Below, piece after piece: positions 23,401 through 33,374 of a stretch of 64,000 nucleotides of DNA. The position numbers and the translations under genes are program-made. The stretch comes from Corella eumyota. Taxonomy: Eukaryota; Chordata; Ascidiacea; Phlebobranchia; Corellidae. Positions within the stretch are counted from its first letter, which is position 1, and every line of letters starts with the position of its first letter. The notes beneath the pieces were generated by a model. That model made no database searches. It was not told the origin of the DNA and was given only the letters and a program-made list of their open reading frames with translations. The stretch covers positions 1,240,001 to 1,304,000 of the forward strand of contig OY720098.1 of assembly GCA_963082875.1 (NCBI GenBank). Reading direction: 5' to 3'.

Positions 23401-23620
23401 ACATGACTTTGCGCTTTTTAACAAAGGTATTTAATTCTGCAAAAAATGTTGAAAAATTTTGCAAAAATTTAAACAATTAGAAATATTTGTTTTAATTATG
23501 ACGTAACAAACCTGGTAACAATGCAGCTTCACAAGATTTTTGATTGGATAAAAATAAAGCAATAAGTAACCCAAAAAGCGCCATAATTGCTAATTTGTTT
23601 TGGTTGTTAAAACAATTCAT
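20423..23620 (-). CDS. Gene C: secreted precursor, polybasic site and Cys motifs
   Basis: Proposed minus-strand gene of four exons: 23620-23512, 23161-23109, 22262-22139, 20517-20423. All have GT-AG ends and phases 1, 0, 1, giving 126 residues. A hydrophobic signal segment (MALFGLLIALFLSNQKSCEA) follows a 12-residue start; the inner Met is an alternative start. A polybasic run, RRRSRRRRKR, looks like a furin-type cleavage site and would release a product of about 55 residues with two related Cys units: CVCIYCNLKNC in exon 3 and CRSCKNIFC in exon 4 (both C-x2-C-x4-C), then a later Cys near the end (MCPRYE). A pyrimidine-rich acceptor stands 20 nt before the ATG, fitting an upstream intron or spliced-leader addition. 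Its introns hold a SINE-2 array and two minisatellites. No known family is recognised; homology to gene A is visible. Confidence 0.65.
20679..21024. repeat. 24-bp minisatellite of CREB-type palindromes
   Basis: Fifteen units of 24 bp (one of 23) each begin with TGACGTCA or a variant: 20679, 20703, 20727, 20751, 20774, 20798, 20822, 20846, 20870, 20894, 20918, 20942, 20966, 20990, 21013. Thirteen have the perfect palindrome. The middle units read TGACGTCACGTATG followed by TATTTTGTTG and are almost identical. The array lies in the last intron of gene C. Because 24 is a multiple of three, both strands show open frames of 78-91 codons that are repeat artefacts. Confidence 0.9.
21400..21975. repeat. 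TATGGTAAC minisatellite (20/40-bp periods)
   Basis: Tandem units of about 20 bp with TTATGGTAACTTATGGTTTA. Between about 21,680 and 21,860 they resolve into a higher-order 40-bp unit that alternates TTATGGTAACTTATGG with AAAATAGTAACGTATGG. It sits in the last intron of gene C, next to the 24-bp array. Confidence 0.85.
22330..22905 (+). repeat. tRNA-derived repeat family 2, seven-unit tandem array
   Basis: About seven copies of an 80-bp unit, with GGTTTCGGGTTCGAG recurring at about 22416, 22496, 22576, 22656, 22736 and 22816. Each has a B-box-like GGGTTCGAG and the sequence CACCAATGCCACA. It lies in intron 2 of gene C (22263-23108). It is the same family as at 7.1, 28.5 and 38.1 kb, here with the largest expansion and without the usual C-rich tail. 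Confidence 0.8.
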
Positions 23621-23673
23621 TTTTTGGTTTTTATTTGTCTAAAAAATGCTAAAAAACTAAAACAATAAATTTT

Positions 23674-23897
23674 ATATTATTAACCCCATGATATTATCCC
23701 AACCTAGTCTCAATTTGTACAAGTTTAAGATATTATTAACCCCATGATACTACCCCAACCCAGTCTCAATTTGTACAAGTTTAAGATATTATTAACCCTA
23801 TGATACTACCCCAACCCAGTCTCAAGTTGTACAAGTTTAAGATATTATTAACCCCATGATATTATCCTAACCCAGTCTCAAGTTGTACAAGTTCAAG
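23674..23897. repeat. 56-bp minisatellite, four copies
   Basis: Four copies of a 56-bp unit beginning ATATTATTAACCCCATGATA and ending CAAGTTTAAG. The block CCCAGTCTCAAGTTG...AAG..ATATTATT resembles the reverse complement of the 3' body of the family-1 SINE (CCCAGTCTCGAGTTGCC, GGGATATTAT). The array was probably born from a SINE fragment. It sits just upstream of gene C. Confidence 0.85.
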
Positions 23898-24458
23898 ATA
23901 TTATTGGCATCACAATAATAACACTTTTACTTTTGCTCTATTCTTTATGGAAACCTCAGACCTAATGCTAGAATTTTGTAGGACTAGCTTTTATAAAGCA
24001 CAGAATTAAAAAAAAAAACGAAAAGCAAAATGTTAAATTCCCCTCGCTTTAGTAAAAGGTTATTTTCCTTGTCGAAATAAAGAGAACAATGGAACACTAT
24101 TTTGATTTATTGTGACGTCATACATTCTTTGTTTTATTCTTTGTAACAGTTTAACAATTTTTTTTTAACGGAAAAATTTTTTTTAATAAATTTTACGACA
24201 ACTTGTGGAATTTTAAATGCAATTTGAGGTAAATTTGTATTCTTAAAATTCCGTCCGTGGGGTCGCAGGTTTAAAACTCACCAGTGCAAGTTTTTTTTTA
24301 TTCTATAAACGTTTTTTCTTATTTTTTTTTAAATGTTATATATTTGAACGATAAAAAAATCAAAAAATAATATTTAAATATTACTTTTAACATTTTAGGA
24401 ATTTTGTGTTAAAATTAAAAGTTGTATAAATTAGGTTTTATAATATAAGGTACATATA

Positions 24459-24750
24459 CCCGACAGCGTGGTGTAGTGGTAAAAACACTTGCTACACCAC
24501 ACATGAGGTCGTGGGTTCAATCCCCACTGAGCTCATGCTGTAGCGCCCTTGAGTAAGGTGCTATAAACGGTATTAACTCCTGCTGAGCTAGCACTTAATC
24601 AGCAGCATAATTATCGGGCGATTATAATCTATAATATCCCAAACTGCCACAGGCAACTCGAGACTGGGTCGGAGTAACTGATGTTACTCTATGTTTAAGT
24701 CGCGCATTCGACTTTCCCACATCGAGGATAAAAATATATACAAAAAAAAT
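24459..24750 (+). mobile_element. tRNA-derived SINE (family 1), full length
   Basis: Same structure as the copy at 9.43 kb: CGACAGCGTGGTGTAGTGG head, GTGGGTTCAATCCCCAC T-arm, AACTCGAGACTGGG body, CACATCGAGGATAAA end and A-rich tail. The copies differ at only a few per cent of positions, so the family has been active recently. Confidence 0.85.
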
Positions 24751-24774
24751 ACTAATTAATAGCCCGAGCAATGG

Positions 24775-24905
24775 TTATAATATGGTTACAACTCTCAACT
24801 AATATTTGCCCGCGATAATTCAACTGCGCACCACAAACGGCAGTTTTAATTATGTTGTAGGTTTATAAATTGAGCATACAGATATGTACAAAGCTCAATT
24901 ACAGA
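24775..24905 (-). repeat. AAACTGCC short interspersed repeat, copy 2
   Basis: Reverse orientation: CAACTAATATTTGCCCGCG, CACCACAAACGGCAGTTT, then TGTAGGTTTATAAATTGAGC. It matches copy 1 block by block and begins just after a family-1 SINE. Confidence 0.55.
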
Positions 24906-26203
24906 AACAGTAAAAATAACCGAACTTAATATTTAGGAGAAATTAATTTCAACTTTGGACATTTGTGAAAATTTCACTTTCATTGTTTTATTTTATTTAC
25001 AAAATGTGCAGCATTGTTTAAAACAATGAGCATTGTGATGATATCATGTTTCGAAATTTTCACAAGTTTTCGAAAGTTTATTCAGTGTTGCCAAATAAAA
25101 AAATTAATGTTGCCAAATAATTTTAAAGAATTAAATAATTTAAATAAATTAAAAATTCGTTTAAAAGATCTAACACAAGTAACAAAAAATATCAAAATAT
25201 TTCATAATAGTTATTTCCGTTGGTGGTGTATGTAAATGTTTTCTACGTCATAATTGAGCTATTATTACGCCACATTTACGTCACAATGGGGGTGTGTTAG
25301 GGGTGTATGAAAGCACGCCCCCTTAATAGGGGGTATCACTATGCACTTTGTGCTTTTTATATCTAATATGTAGATTTTTAAAATATTTCAAGTTATATGG
25401 AAGTTGTTATTTTTATTTTACGATTTCGAATTACCACTTAAATTATTTTTATTGATTTTTATTTTTACGATTTTATGATTTTTATGTTTAATTGGTTTTC
25501 TACAAATTCAAGGCTAATTATAAAGTAACAGCCCGCGGCATTTTTAATCAAAACTCTGAACTTAAACTTGAGCTTAAGCTTTATATTGACCTCAAGTTAT
25601 ATTATGAATATCAATTTATTTTGTTGTTGTATGTTATTAATAGCAGGGTAAGTTAGACTTTAAATTTTTGGTGTTTTTATGTGTCTAATACTTGGGTTAA
25701 AAGTTAAATTTAAAGATATATTTGTGTAAAAGGGTTTAAAATATTTTACGTAGACCTAGTTTCAATAACAGATATAAAATTTAATATTAAGAACAAAAAT
25801 TTTAATACTATTCTATTTGCTTAAGACTGAATTGAATTGTATATTTATTGTGAGTGTATTTTGACTGTAGGCTATAGTTCATTTTTAAACACAGATTCTT
25901 GACTTAAAAACTAAAATTTAAAAGAACAAAAAAAAACAATTTTTAGAAAAAAATCAGGTTTTCTTAAATTTCTTTTTAAAATAAAAATTAAAAAAGATGG
26001 TAAAAATTGTACAAGTCATGATGTTAAAAATCACTTAAAAAATATTATTTTAATTTTAACAATAAAAACATTGATGCAACACCGGGCCTACGTCACAATA
26101 GTTATATATTTGTAACAATGGACATTACTACACATCTTTAAGATTAAGGGGTTTTCCCTTTTTTAATTTTTTTAATTCTAAATTTTTTCTAAATTTTTTC
26201 TAG
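24906..26203. other. AT-rich DNA, possible unseen 5' exons of the protease
   Basis: No exon could be supported. The protease needs an upstream exon ending in phase 2 and a signal peptide, which may lie here or further upstream. The open frame starting at 25,014 has no splice or family support. Confidence 0.4.
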
Positions 26204-29200
26204 GTTTTTTGAATCTGGTTTTTCTTTCCGAATTGCACCAGAAAAATCACCTTCAGGTATTTTTGCATTTTTATTTTTTACATTCAATTTAAAAAATGCA
26301 GGAACATCAGTAAAGCGTTTATGGGTTTTATATTACATTACAAAACTTTAACTTAGTATAGTCGAAAATTGGAAAAATGATATATTCTTAAAAACCCAAA
26401 AAATAATGATTTTTTTTTTAAATGAAAAATAATGTAGTTTGATTAATTAGTAACTATTTGTAATTTAAAAAAATTAAATTTGTAATTAAAACCTAGTTTT
26501 TAATTTGTAGTTATATAAAAAAATTTATTTCTAGTCTACCAATCATTTTTAAAATATCTTTTCGATCTGTAACGGTCAAATTTTTAATCTAAAATTGTCA
26601 AAAAGTTGTAAAAATTAATTCTACAAAAGTAAAAGTGTGAAAAAATTTAAAAATATTTTTCCTTTTATAAGGTTGGGAAAATTGGTCAAATTGGTCAACT
26701 TGTTCTTGCAATGCCACCACTAGGATTCGAACCCGATTCTGTCGGGCCAAGAGGTTGCAGTGGGCTGTGAGATGTCGGGGTTCTAGAATTCAAGTTGAAC
26801 AATGCACAATTCTCGATTGTCAAGGTATATGACGTCATAATAATATTTAGTTTATGAATAAAATTTGGGTTTATTTGTTTTTTTAAAAGCAATTAAATTT
26901 AGATTAAATGTATTTTTATATAAAAATTGCTGATTTTTATTGTTTAAAAAGTACAACTTGGTTTTATTATTTGTGTATAAATTTTAGTTAGATTTAAGTA
27001 GTTTAATTTTTAGTCATTTTTAAAATTTAAAAAATATTTTTCTTATTTTATTTTATGGTTATAAACGACAATCTTAATGCCATTCTTTTTTGTTTTAACC
27101 CTTAAGGCCTGTTCACACCACAGAACCAACGTCGCGTCGCGCTGCGTTACGTTGCGTACCTTTACGAGTTCTAGGTATTTCTTTTTGAAGTTTAAAAAGG
27201 CATCAAAATAAATTTAGCGTTTGCGAAATCTTACGTAACTTTCGCATACCTTCGTACGTATGAACGACTCTGTTTATTTTAAATGGTTGCGCAATTTTGC
27301 ATTAAGTTACGTTGCGTACGCCGTGTAACCGGTCTTAACGATAAAAGAGTAATTTGGGGTTACAAAATGTTAAACGGGGTTTATTACCCTTTAAATTTAG
27401 GGATAAAGTTATTGGAACATATTACAAAATTTAAAAGATTTCAAAATTTATTTTTTTGAAAATTTTTTTTCGAAAATTTTCTTTCATTGTTAATCTTTTT
27501 TTGTAGTTCGAATAATAATCGCATTGTTACGTAACAAAAGGTCGGGTTTATTAGATTTGTAATATCGTGATTTACTTTTAGGTTCTTTGTCACGTTTAAA
27601 AAGCTGCTAAAAAAGATAACATTTCAAATTGTTAAATTATTTATTTTGTTAACAACGATTAGTTCCTGTTTTCTTTTTGTTGGGGAATTTTTTTTAATTC
27701 AGTCGACTTGCAAAATTCTTTTTCATTGTTGCAATTTAAAAGACGTTTTGGGTAAATTTCATGGAAAATTTTCGAAAGATTTTCTTTAAATACGTTTTGT
27801 GGGGTAGCCAATGTTGCAATTTCTAATTAAGACCAGTTTTTTTCTAAAGACGATGCAATAACTTGAATTCACTATCACGTTGTACATTTTAGGGGAAAAT
27901 AACTTAAAAATCGAAATTTTTATATTTTTGCAGCATTTGTACCTACTGCTAATAACACAACGATGACGTCATCTAAGACCACCTCAGTGACGTCACCCAG
28001 TACTATGTCATTAGCAGTGACGTTGCCCAACACTACGACACCAACTATGACGTCATTAATTGCAAAACCGACGACTACTACCATTAGCATGGTAAGGGTA
28101 AAACAATTTAATGATGCGTTTTTCATTGTAAACACATTTTGATACTTTACGTAAACACAACTGGTTTTAAAGTAAACTAATTATCAATTTAAACGATTAA
28201 TTACAAGCTTTAAAGTTGATTCCCACTACGTGCATATGGTAAAAATTTAAAACAGTCATTTAAACCCAAAGTCAACTCAAGGTTGATTGACGAAGATAAA
28301 GTGTCGTGGAGCTGGGTAATATTTAGATTGAATTGCCCAGGATAAGGTTTTTTGGGTTAAGTTCATGGGGGTTAAGTTATTTACGAGTTGAGTTGGCATA
28401 ACGTTTGCTAACGTGAAATTTAAAAATCAATTTTGCAAAATTGAATATTAGTCCGGTAGGTATACCGATAATAGGTTGGACTACAAGCCAAAAGGTTTCT
28501 GGTTTGAGCCGCACCAATGCCAGAATATTTGTCCTTGAGTCTGGCGTTAACAGATAGCTAAAAACACACCGAAAGGTTTTGAGTTCGAGCCGCCTCAATG
28601 CCACATTATTCGCTCTTAAGCCCGGCGTTAACAATTATGTAAACCCACGTCACAACAACACACCCTTCCCCAACAAAAAAACAAACCTATCTTCTTAAGG
28701 TGATAAAAAAAATATTTATTTAGCATGGGCTCAAGTCATTCACAAAAACAAATGTAGTTTCCATTATTTTTTCTTGTACAACGGGTTTTAAATTTAGTAA
28801 AATTTTATCTTAAATTTGTGTTTGTACAGTTAGGGTCATTGTCATTTTAAAAAGCTCTATCGGAAATTTTATCTTAGCTATCGTTTGAACAATAAATATT
28901 TGCATTTCCAATGTAAATATTTGATTAAATTTTTTAAAGATTTTTTTTCAATATTTACCAAAATTTTTAACCATTTGTTTAAATGTCAGGAAAACGCGTG
29001 CCCATTTTCATGTGAGGACAGTGCGTCCACGTGCGGTCGAACTTTTTTCAATGTTCGTAAAATTGTCGGGGGCGAAACCTCGAAGAAAGGCGCTTGGCCT
29101 TGGCAGGTTAGAGTTAATAGTCAACACTTTCTTAAAGTAAAAACTTTTACAAGTTATTTTGATTTAATTAAGACATTATTTAGCTTAAATCTAAAACTGA

Positions 29201-32186
29201 TAAAATTTTTTTATTTAAAATATATCTTTTTTAATTGTTTTTAAAATTAAATTTTTTACTATTTTTTTTTTGTATTTTTAATAAAAATGAAAAGGTTTTG
29301 CATGATTATCTTTTAAAAAACTAAAATTAAAAAAAAAAATTAAAATTTAATTTAATATTTTTTTTGTTACTCAGGGTTCAATATGGAAACCAAATTTATT
29401 AATTTGTGGCGTGACTTTAATGTGTCGAAGTTGGGTTATAACTGCTGCTCATTGCTTTTTTACTCCGAAACGTCGCCCTCTTAAGTAAGTGACGTCATCA
29501 ATTTAATTTATGATGTCATGAAATTTATAAAAAAAATATTTTTTATTTAAAATAATTTATTTTAATTTTTTAACGTCATAAATATTTACATTTTTTGTTG
29601 TTGTGACGTCATAAATAATGACATTTATATTTTAGTTATGACGACGTGGAGTTAAGGTTAGGATCATATCACAGAAACGAAAGCGAACCCGAAAATATTC
29701 GAAGAAGTTTAAACCAAGATGATGTGGTTCTTCACCCTATGTTTGATATAAGAGTAAGTGTCACAATTTTACCATGTGAGATTTATGGTTCGATTCCCGG
29801 TATAGCCATATCGTGGTGCTTGTTGTGGTACCTCTACAGTATTGACTTTTGTGTGATACTTATAATTTAGGACGACATTGTTTTAAAAATTAAATGACAT
29901 TTTCTACAAGGGGTAAGGGTGAGCTGGCATTATTTAAAAAGATTCATGGTTCAATTCCAGTCGTAGTTACGTCATAGAGCTTGTTGTTAAAATGTAAATG
30001 ATAATAACTATTGCGTTATATTAAAAAAATAGGACAACTTTTCGTTGAAATTTAAGTTAGGGTAAGATAAGATAAAAAATTATTATTGTCAGTAAAATTG
30101 TGTTTTGGGACGCTTTTGGTCAAATGTACATTCAATAAAGTAATTATCGGTTAAATGTACGTTCGGTAGAATGTTTCATTGAAATGTCTTTTCGGTGAGA
30201 TAGTTTTTGGTCATATGATAGTAATCCCAAAATTACATCGCAGTAATCTTAAAAAAAATTTTAAATAAATTTTGTTTAGAGAATGGCTAATGATATTGCT
30301 TTGATTCGACTTGAAGAACCAATCAAATTTAACCTCGCGGTGTCGCCAGCGTGTTTTCCCACACTTCCTGTTCAACCCGGAAGTTCTTGTTACGTCACAG
30401 GGTGGGGAAAAACGAATGGTAAGATCTTACAAAATATCGGATTCAAATCGCACTTAAGCCTAGAGTTTACAAAAAGCTGATTGTGTTGACGCAACAGTTA
30501 ACTTTAAGAATTAAAAAAAATGTTAAGTTGTTATTTTGATTAGGCAAAATTGGAAGCCTGCAACTTATTTAACTAGGCCAGTGGATGTCAACCCTTTAAG
30601 CCAATGGACTATTTTCAAGTTGGCCTAAAAATACGCGAACTTAAGCCATAGATATAAAAACAAGCTAGTTTAATAAATAACCTTTTACCAAAAAAAGATT
30701 GCATTGTTTATTTCTAGGTAAGCTTTAAACACAAGCACTTATTTCACAAAATAAGGGAATTAAATACGATATTATCCAAATATGGAAATTAAATACGGTA
30801 TGGTATGTATTGAGCGAAATCTACTGTATCCTGCGCTTTATTTGTAATAACTACTTATGGCTGAACAATAATTTCCTAAGCAATGCTCGCGGAATCATCC
30901 AGGCCCTTTCGCAGACTCGGGGTTGAGAAACACCGAGCTAGGCTATAGCTCGTGAGGTTAGAATCAACTCAAGAGTCCCAGGGCGCATACACCCAACTTG
31001 GCATTACAAAAGTTACAATATGTAGTTAAAATTTTTTTATTATTTTTAAGGTTTTGGACCACCGAACACATATTTAAAACAGCTGCGTATTGACGTCATA
31101 AGCGATGACGTATGTTATGAAGTCTATTCGTTTTCTCGAACCACGGAAATTATTTGCGCAGGCGGAATTACAAACGAAGATACTTGTAGTGTGAGTTGAA
31201 TTTATTTTGTTATTAGTGTTTGTGATGTAACTATGACGTAATATGTAGTGGTTATGACGTTACTGACTTACTATTGACGTATATTTAAATTATTGTTTGT
31301 TTTCTAAATTCTTTTTGCTTTTTTATTTATTATTTTTAACTAACGTTATTATGTGTGACGTCACAATAGGGAGATTCGGGCGGACCCTTAGTTTGTCAAA
31401 CAAACGGAAAATGGGAACTACAAGGGGTGACGAGTTTTGGGGCAACTGTCTGTGGAAGGGGATTCCCCGCTGTGTTTACGAAGGTACTTTTATTTTTTTT
31501 ATTATATTTTAAAAATCGGCATTTGGTATTTTATTTTAAATTTAGAGTCGCTAAAATGTTTGTTTTACTGGCGGGAAGTTGAACTTTAAAGTTCGGTTCA
31601 TTATTTGGTACTACATTTAAAATTTATTTTATTATTTAACACTAGACACCACGGCAGCGTGGTGTAGTGGTAAGAACACTTGCTACACCACACATGAGGT
31701 CGTGGTTTCAATCTCCACTGATATCATCCTGTAGTGCCTTTGAGTAAGGCGCTATAAACGGTACGAACTCCTGCTGAGCCAGCACTTAATCAGCAGTATA
31801 ATTATTGGGCAATTATAATCTATATAATATCCCAAACTGCCACAGACAACTCGAGACTGGGACGGAGTAACTTATGTTACTCTATGTTCAGGTCGCGCAT
31901 TCGACTTTCCCACATCGAGGATAAAGATATATACAAAAAAAACTCATTTGTTATTTAGTACCAGATTTAAAACGTTGTGTTAATAAAAATTTGTGCCTAT
32001 TATTAAACTAAGAACTGAATTCTTACTTTTTGATATTTTATTCTACTAATATTTCGTTAATATTTAAATTTATTAATGTTGGTTCTTTTTCAGATTTCAC
32101 ATTTTTTGCCCTGGATTCAACAAACTATGAATAATGTTTGCACGAATTGGCGATTTGAACAATTCTTTTTAAATTTGGAATTTTAG
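26204..32186 (+). CDS. Trypsin-like serine protease with Thr-rich linker (5' partial)
   Basis: Nine exons: 26204-26256, 27934-28091, 28990-29136, 29375-29484, 29636-29753, 30280-30418, 31051-31190, 31370-31483, 32094-32186. All phases join; 356 residues are visible and the 5' end is missing. Exon 2 is a Thr/Ser-rich, mucin-like linker. Then come a short Cys segment (CPFSCEDSASTCGR), activation site RK before IVGG, ITAAHC (catalytic His), NDIALIRL (Asp) and GDSGGP (Ser). By family numbering EDTCSGDSGGP puts Asp at position 189, predicting cleavage after Arg/Lys. RGFPAVF puts Ala where most trypsins have Gly226, which could narrow the S1 pocket. The C-terminus (SHFLPWIQQ, then WRFEQFFLNLEF) is slightly extended. 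It is an S1 family enzyme, presumably secreted or on the cell surface; the closest relative cannot be named from sequence alone. Confidence 0.9.
26700..26800 (-). repeat. tRNA-like fragment with perfect B box
   Basis: On the minus strand GGGTTCGAATCC (a perfect B box) is followed by TAGTGGTGGCATTGC. No A box or cloverleaf is found at the right distance, so it is probably a decayed SINE, not a tRNA gene. Confidence 0.35.
27106..27334. mobile_element. piggyBac-like MITE flanked by TTAA
   Basis: A 229-bp element with imperfect terminal inverted repeats (GGCCTGTTCACACC at the left; GACCGGTTACACGGCG read inward from the right). It is flanked on both sides by TTAA (27102-27105, 27335-27338), the target site of piggyBac-type transposons. 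It is GC- and CpG-rich compared with its surroundings and has no coding capacity. It lies in the first visible intron of the protease gene. Confidence 0.6.
28455..28705 (+). repeat. tRNA-derived repeat family 2, two units
   Basis: Head GTCCGGTAGGTATACCG, GGACTACAAGCC, then GGTTTCTGGTTTGAGCCGC and a second unit, with tail ACACCCTTCCCCAAC and AACCTATC, TTAAGGTGAT. It lies in the protease intron before the catalytic-domain exon and is a low-copy version of the arrays at 7.1 and 22.3 kb. Confidence 0.65.
31652..31943 (+). mobile_element. tRNA-derived SINE (family 1) in last protease intron
   Basis: Full-length copy: CGGCAGCGTGGTGTAGTGG head, CACATCGAGGATAAAGATAT end and A-rich tail. The B box is weakened (GTGGTTTCAATCTCCAC). 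Confidence 0.85.
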
Positions 32187-32545
32187 TTCTATTATGTAGT
32201 TATTTTATTTTTTTGTCTTTACTTTTGTTTTTGTTTTTTAAAGGCTGAGTTTTTATTTTTTTTGCATTTCTTTATTTACATTCAGCGCTATTTTGTTATA
32301 ATTGCAAACTATTTAATAGTTAATATAATTACGTTAATTTTAGCTTGATTATTTAAAAAATATTTGGCAAAAAAAGTTTAATGTTCGAGGATAAACATTA
32401 TATAAAATAAAAACTTGCCGCTAGTGTTCATAAAAGTTTATTTTGTATCCAGGCAACTACGCAGTCGCTCTGAAAAATTTCAAAACAATTTAGAACAAGT
32501 TTTTGTTGAATTTGTGACAATTTTAAACTTTATTTTATATTGAAC

Positions 32546-32551
32546 AATAAA
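32546..32551 (+). terminator. Poly(A) signal AATAAA for the serine protease
   Basis: AATAAA lies 360 nt after the protease stop codon at 32184-32186, in AT-rich 3' UTR sequence. Confidence 0.6.
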
Positions 32552-32951
32552 GCTATGTAGTTAGAGTTTATTTTTGATGTTTTATGAATTTTATATAGTT
32601 TATCAGTGTAAATAACTTACTATAGGAAGAAAAAGGCCAGAAGCTTTTAGACTAAGATGAAAATTTGTTATTATTTGGCAATTTTAAAGTACAACTTTGT
32701 CAATTTTTTATTTCTAAAATTAAATACGGATTAGTCTAAATATTAATTTTTTAGCTTCATAAATGTAATCCAAAATGAATTCAACAAAAAATGCTGGTTT
32801 ATTATTTTATATTTTACTAACTGACTAATAGCTCTACTGTAAAAAAAAGTCAATTGTTAATTGTCATACTTTTTACTTCAAGGCATTTACAAACTAAGAT
32901 TGGGCTGTAATTTACTGACTTACGGTCCAATAAAGGTATAGATATACAAGA

Positions 32952-33220
32952 CCGGCAGCGTGGTGTAGTGGTCAGAACTTTTGGTTTCATTACATGAGGT
33001 CTCGAATATGATTCCCATTGCTTTCATGCTGTAGTGCCCTTGAATAAGTATCTATCAACGGTATAAACCCAAGTTTAGCAGATACTTAATCAGGATTTAA
33101 TTATAATTAAAAATATTCCAAACTGCAAAAGTCAACTTGAGACTGGGTAACTGATGTTACTCTATGTTTAGGTTGTGAAGTCGACCTTGTAACATCGAGG
33201 ATAAAGATATTTAAAAAAAC
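32952..33220 (+). mobile_element. Diverged family-1 SINE upstream of CCDC39
   Basis: The head CCGGCAGCGTGGTGTAGTGG is intact but the B box and body are diverged and shortened. The end, AACATCGAGGATAAAGATAT, is recognisable. It is the oldest-looking forward copy. It separates the protease 3' UTR from the CCDC39 start. Confidence 0.75.
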
Positions 33221-33310
33221 ATTTTTTGTAGAAAGTTAGTGTATATTCTGTGATAGTATATTTAATATTGTAACATTTGAAAAGTAGAATATTAACCTAA
33301 AAAAAAATAA

Positions 33311-33330
33311 TTTTGTTTTTATTTTTTAGC
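33311..33330 (+). promoter_or_regulatory. Splice acceptor before CCDC39 ATG (possible SL trans-splice site)
   Basis: A strong pyrimidine tract (TTTTGTTTTTATTTTTTAG) ends 45 nt before the CCDC39 start codon. Ascidians add a short spliced leader to many mRNAs at such sites. It could equally be the acceptor of a 5' UTR intron. Confidence 0.4.
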
Positions 33331-33374
33331 TTATATATTACTTAAGAGTGTAGTAGGGGTACAAGTCTTTAAAG

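Noticed and set aside
28885-28989. N-terminal extension of the open frame ahead of the protease exon
   Set aside because: It is intronic: a good acceptor (AAATGTCAG) precedes ENACPF, and the upstream linker exon joins there in phase.
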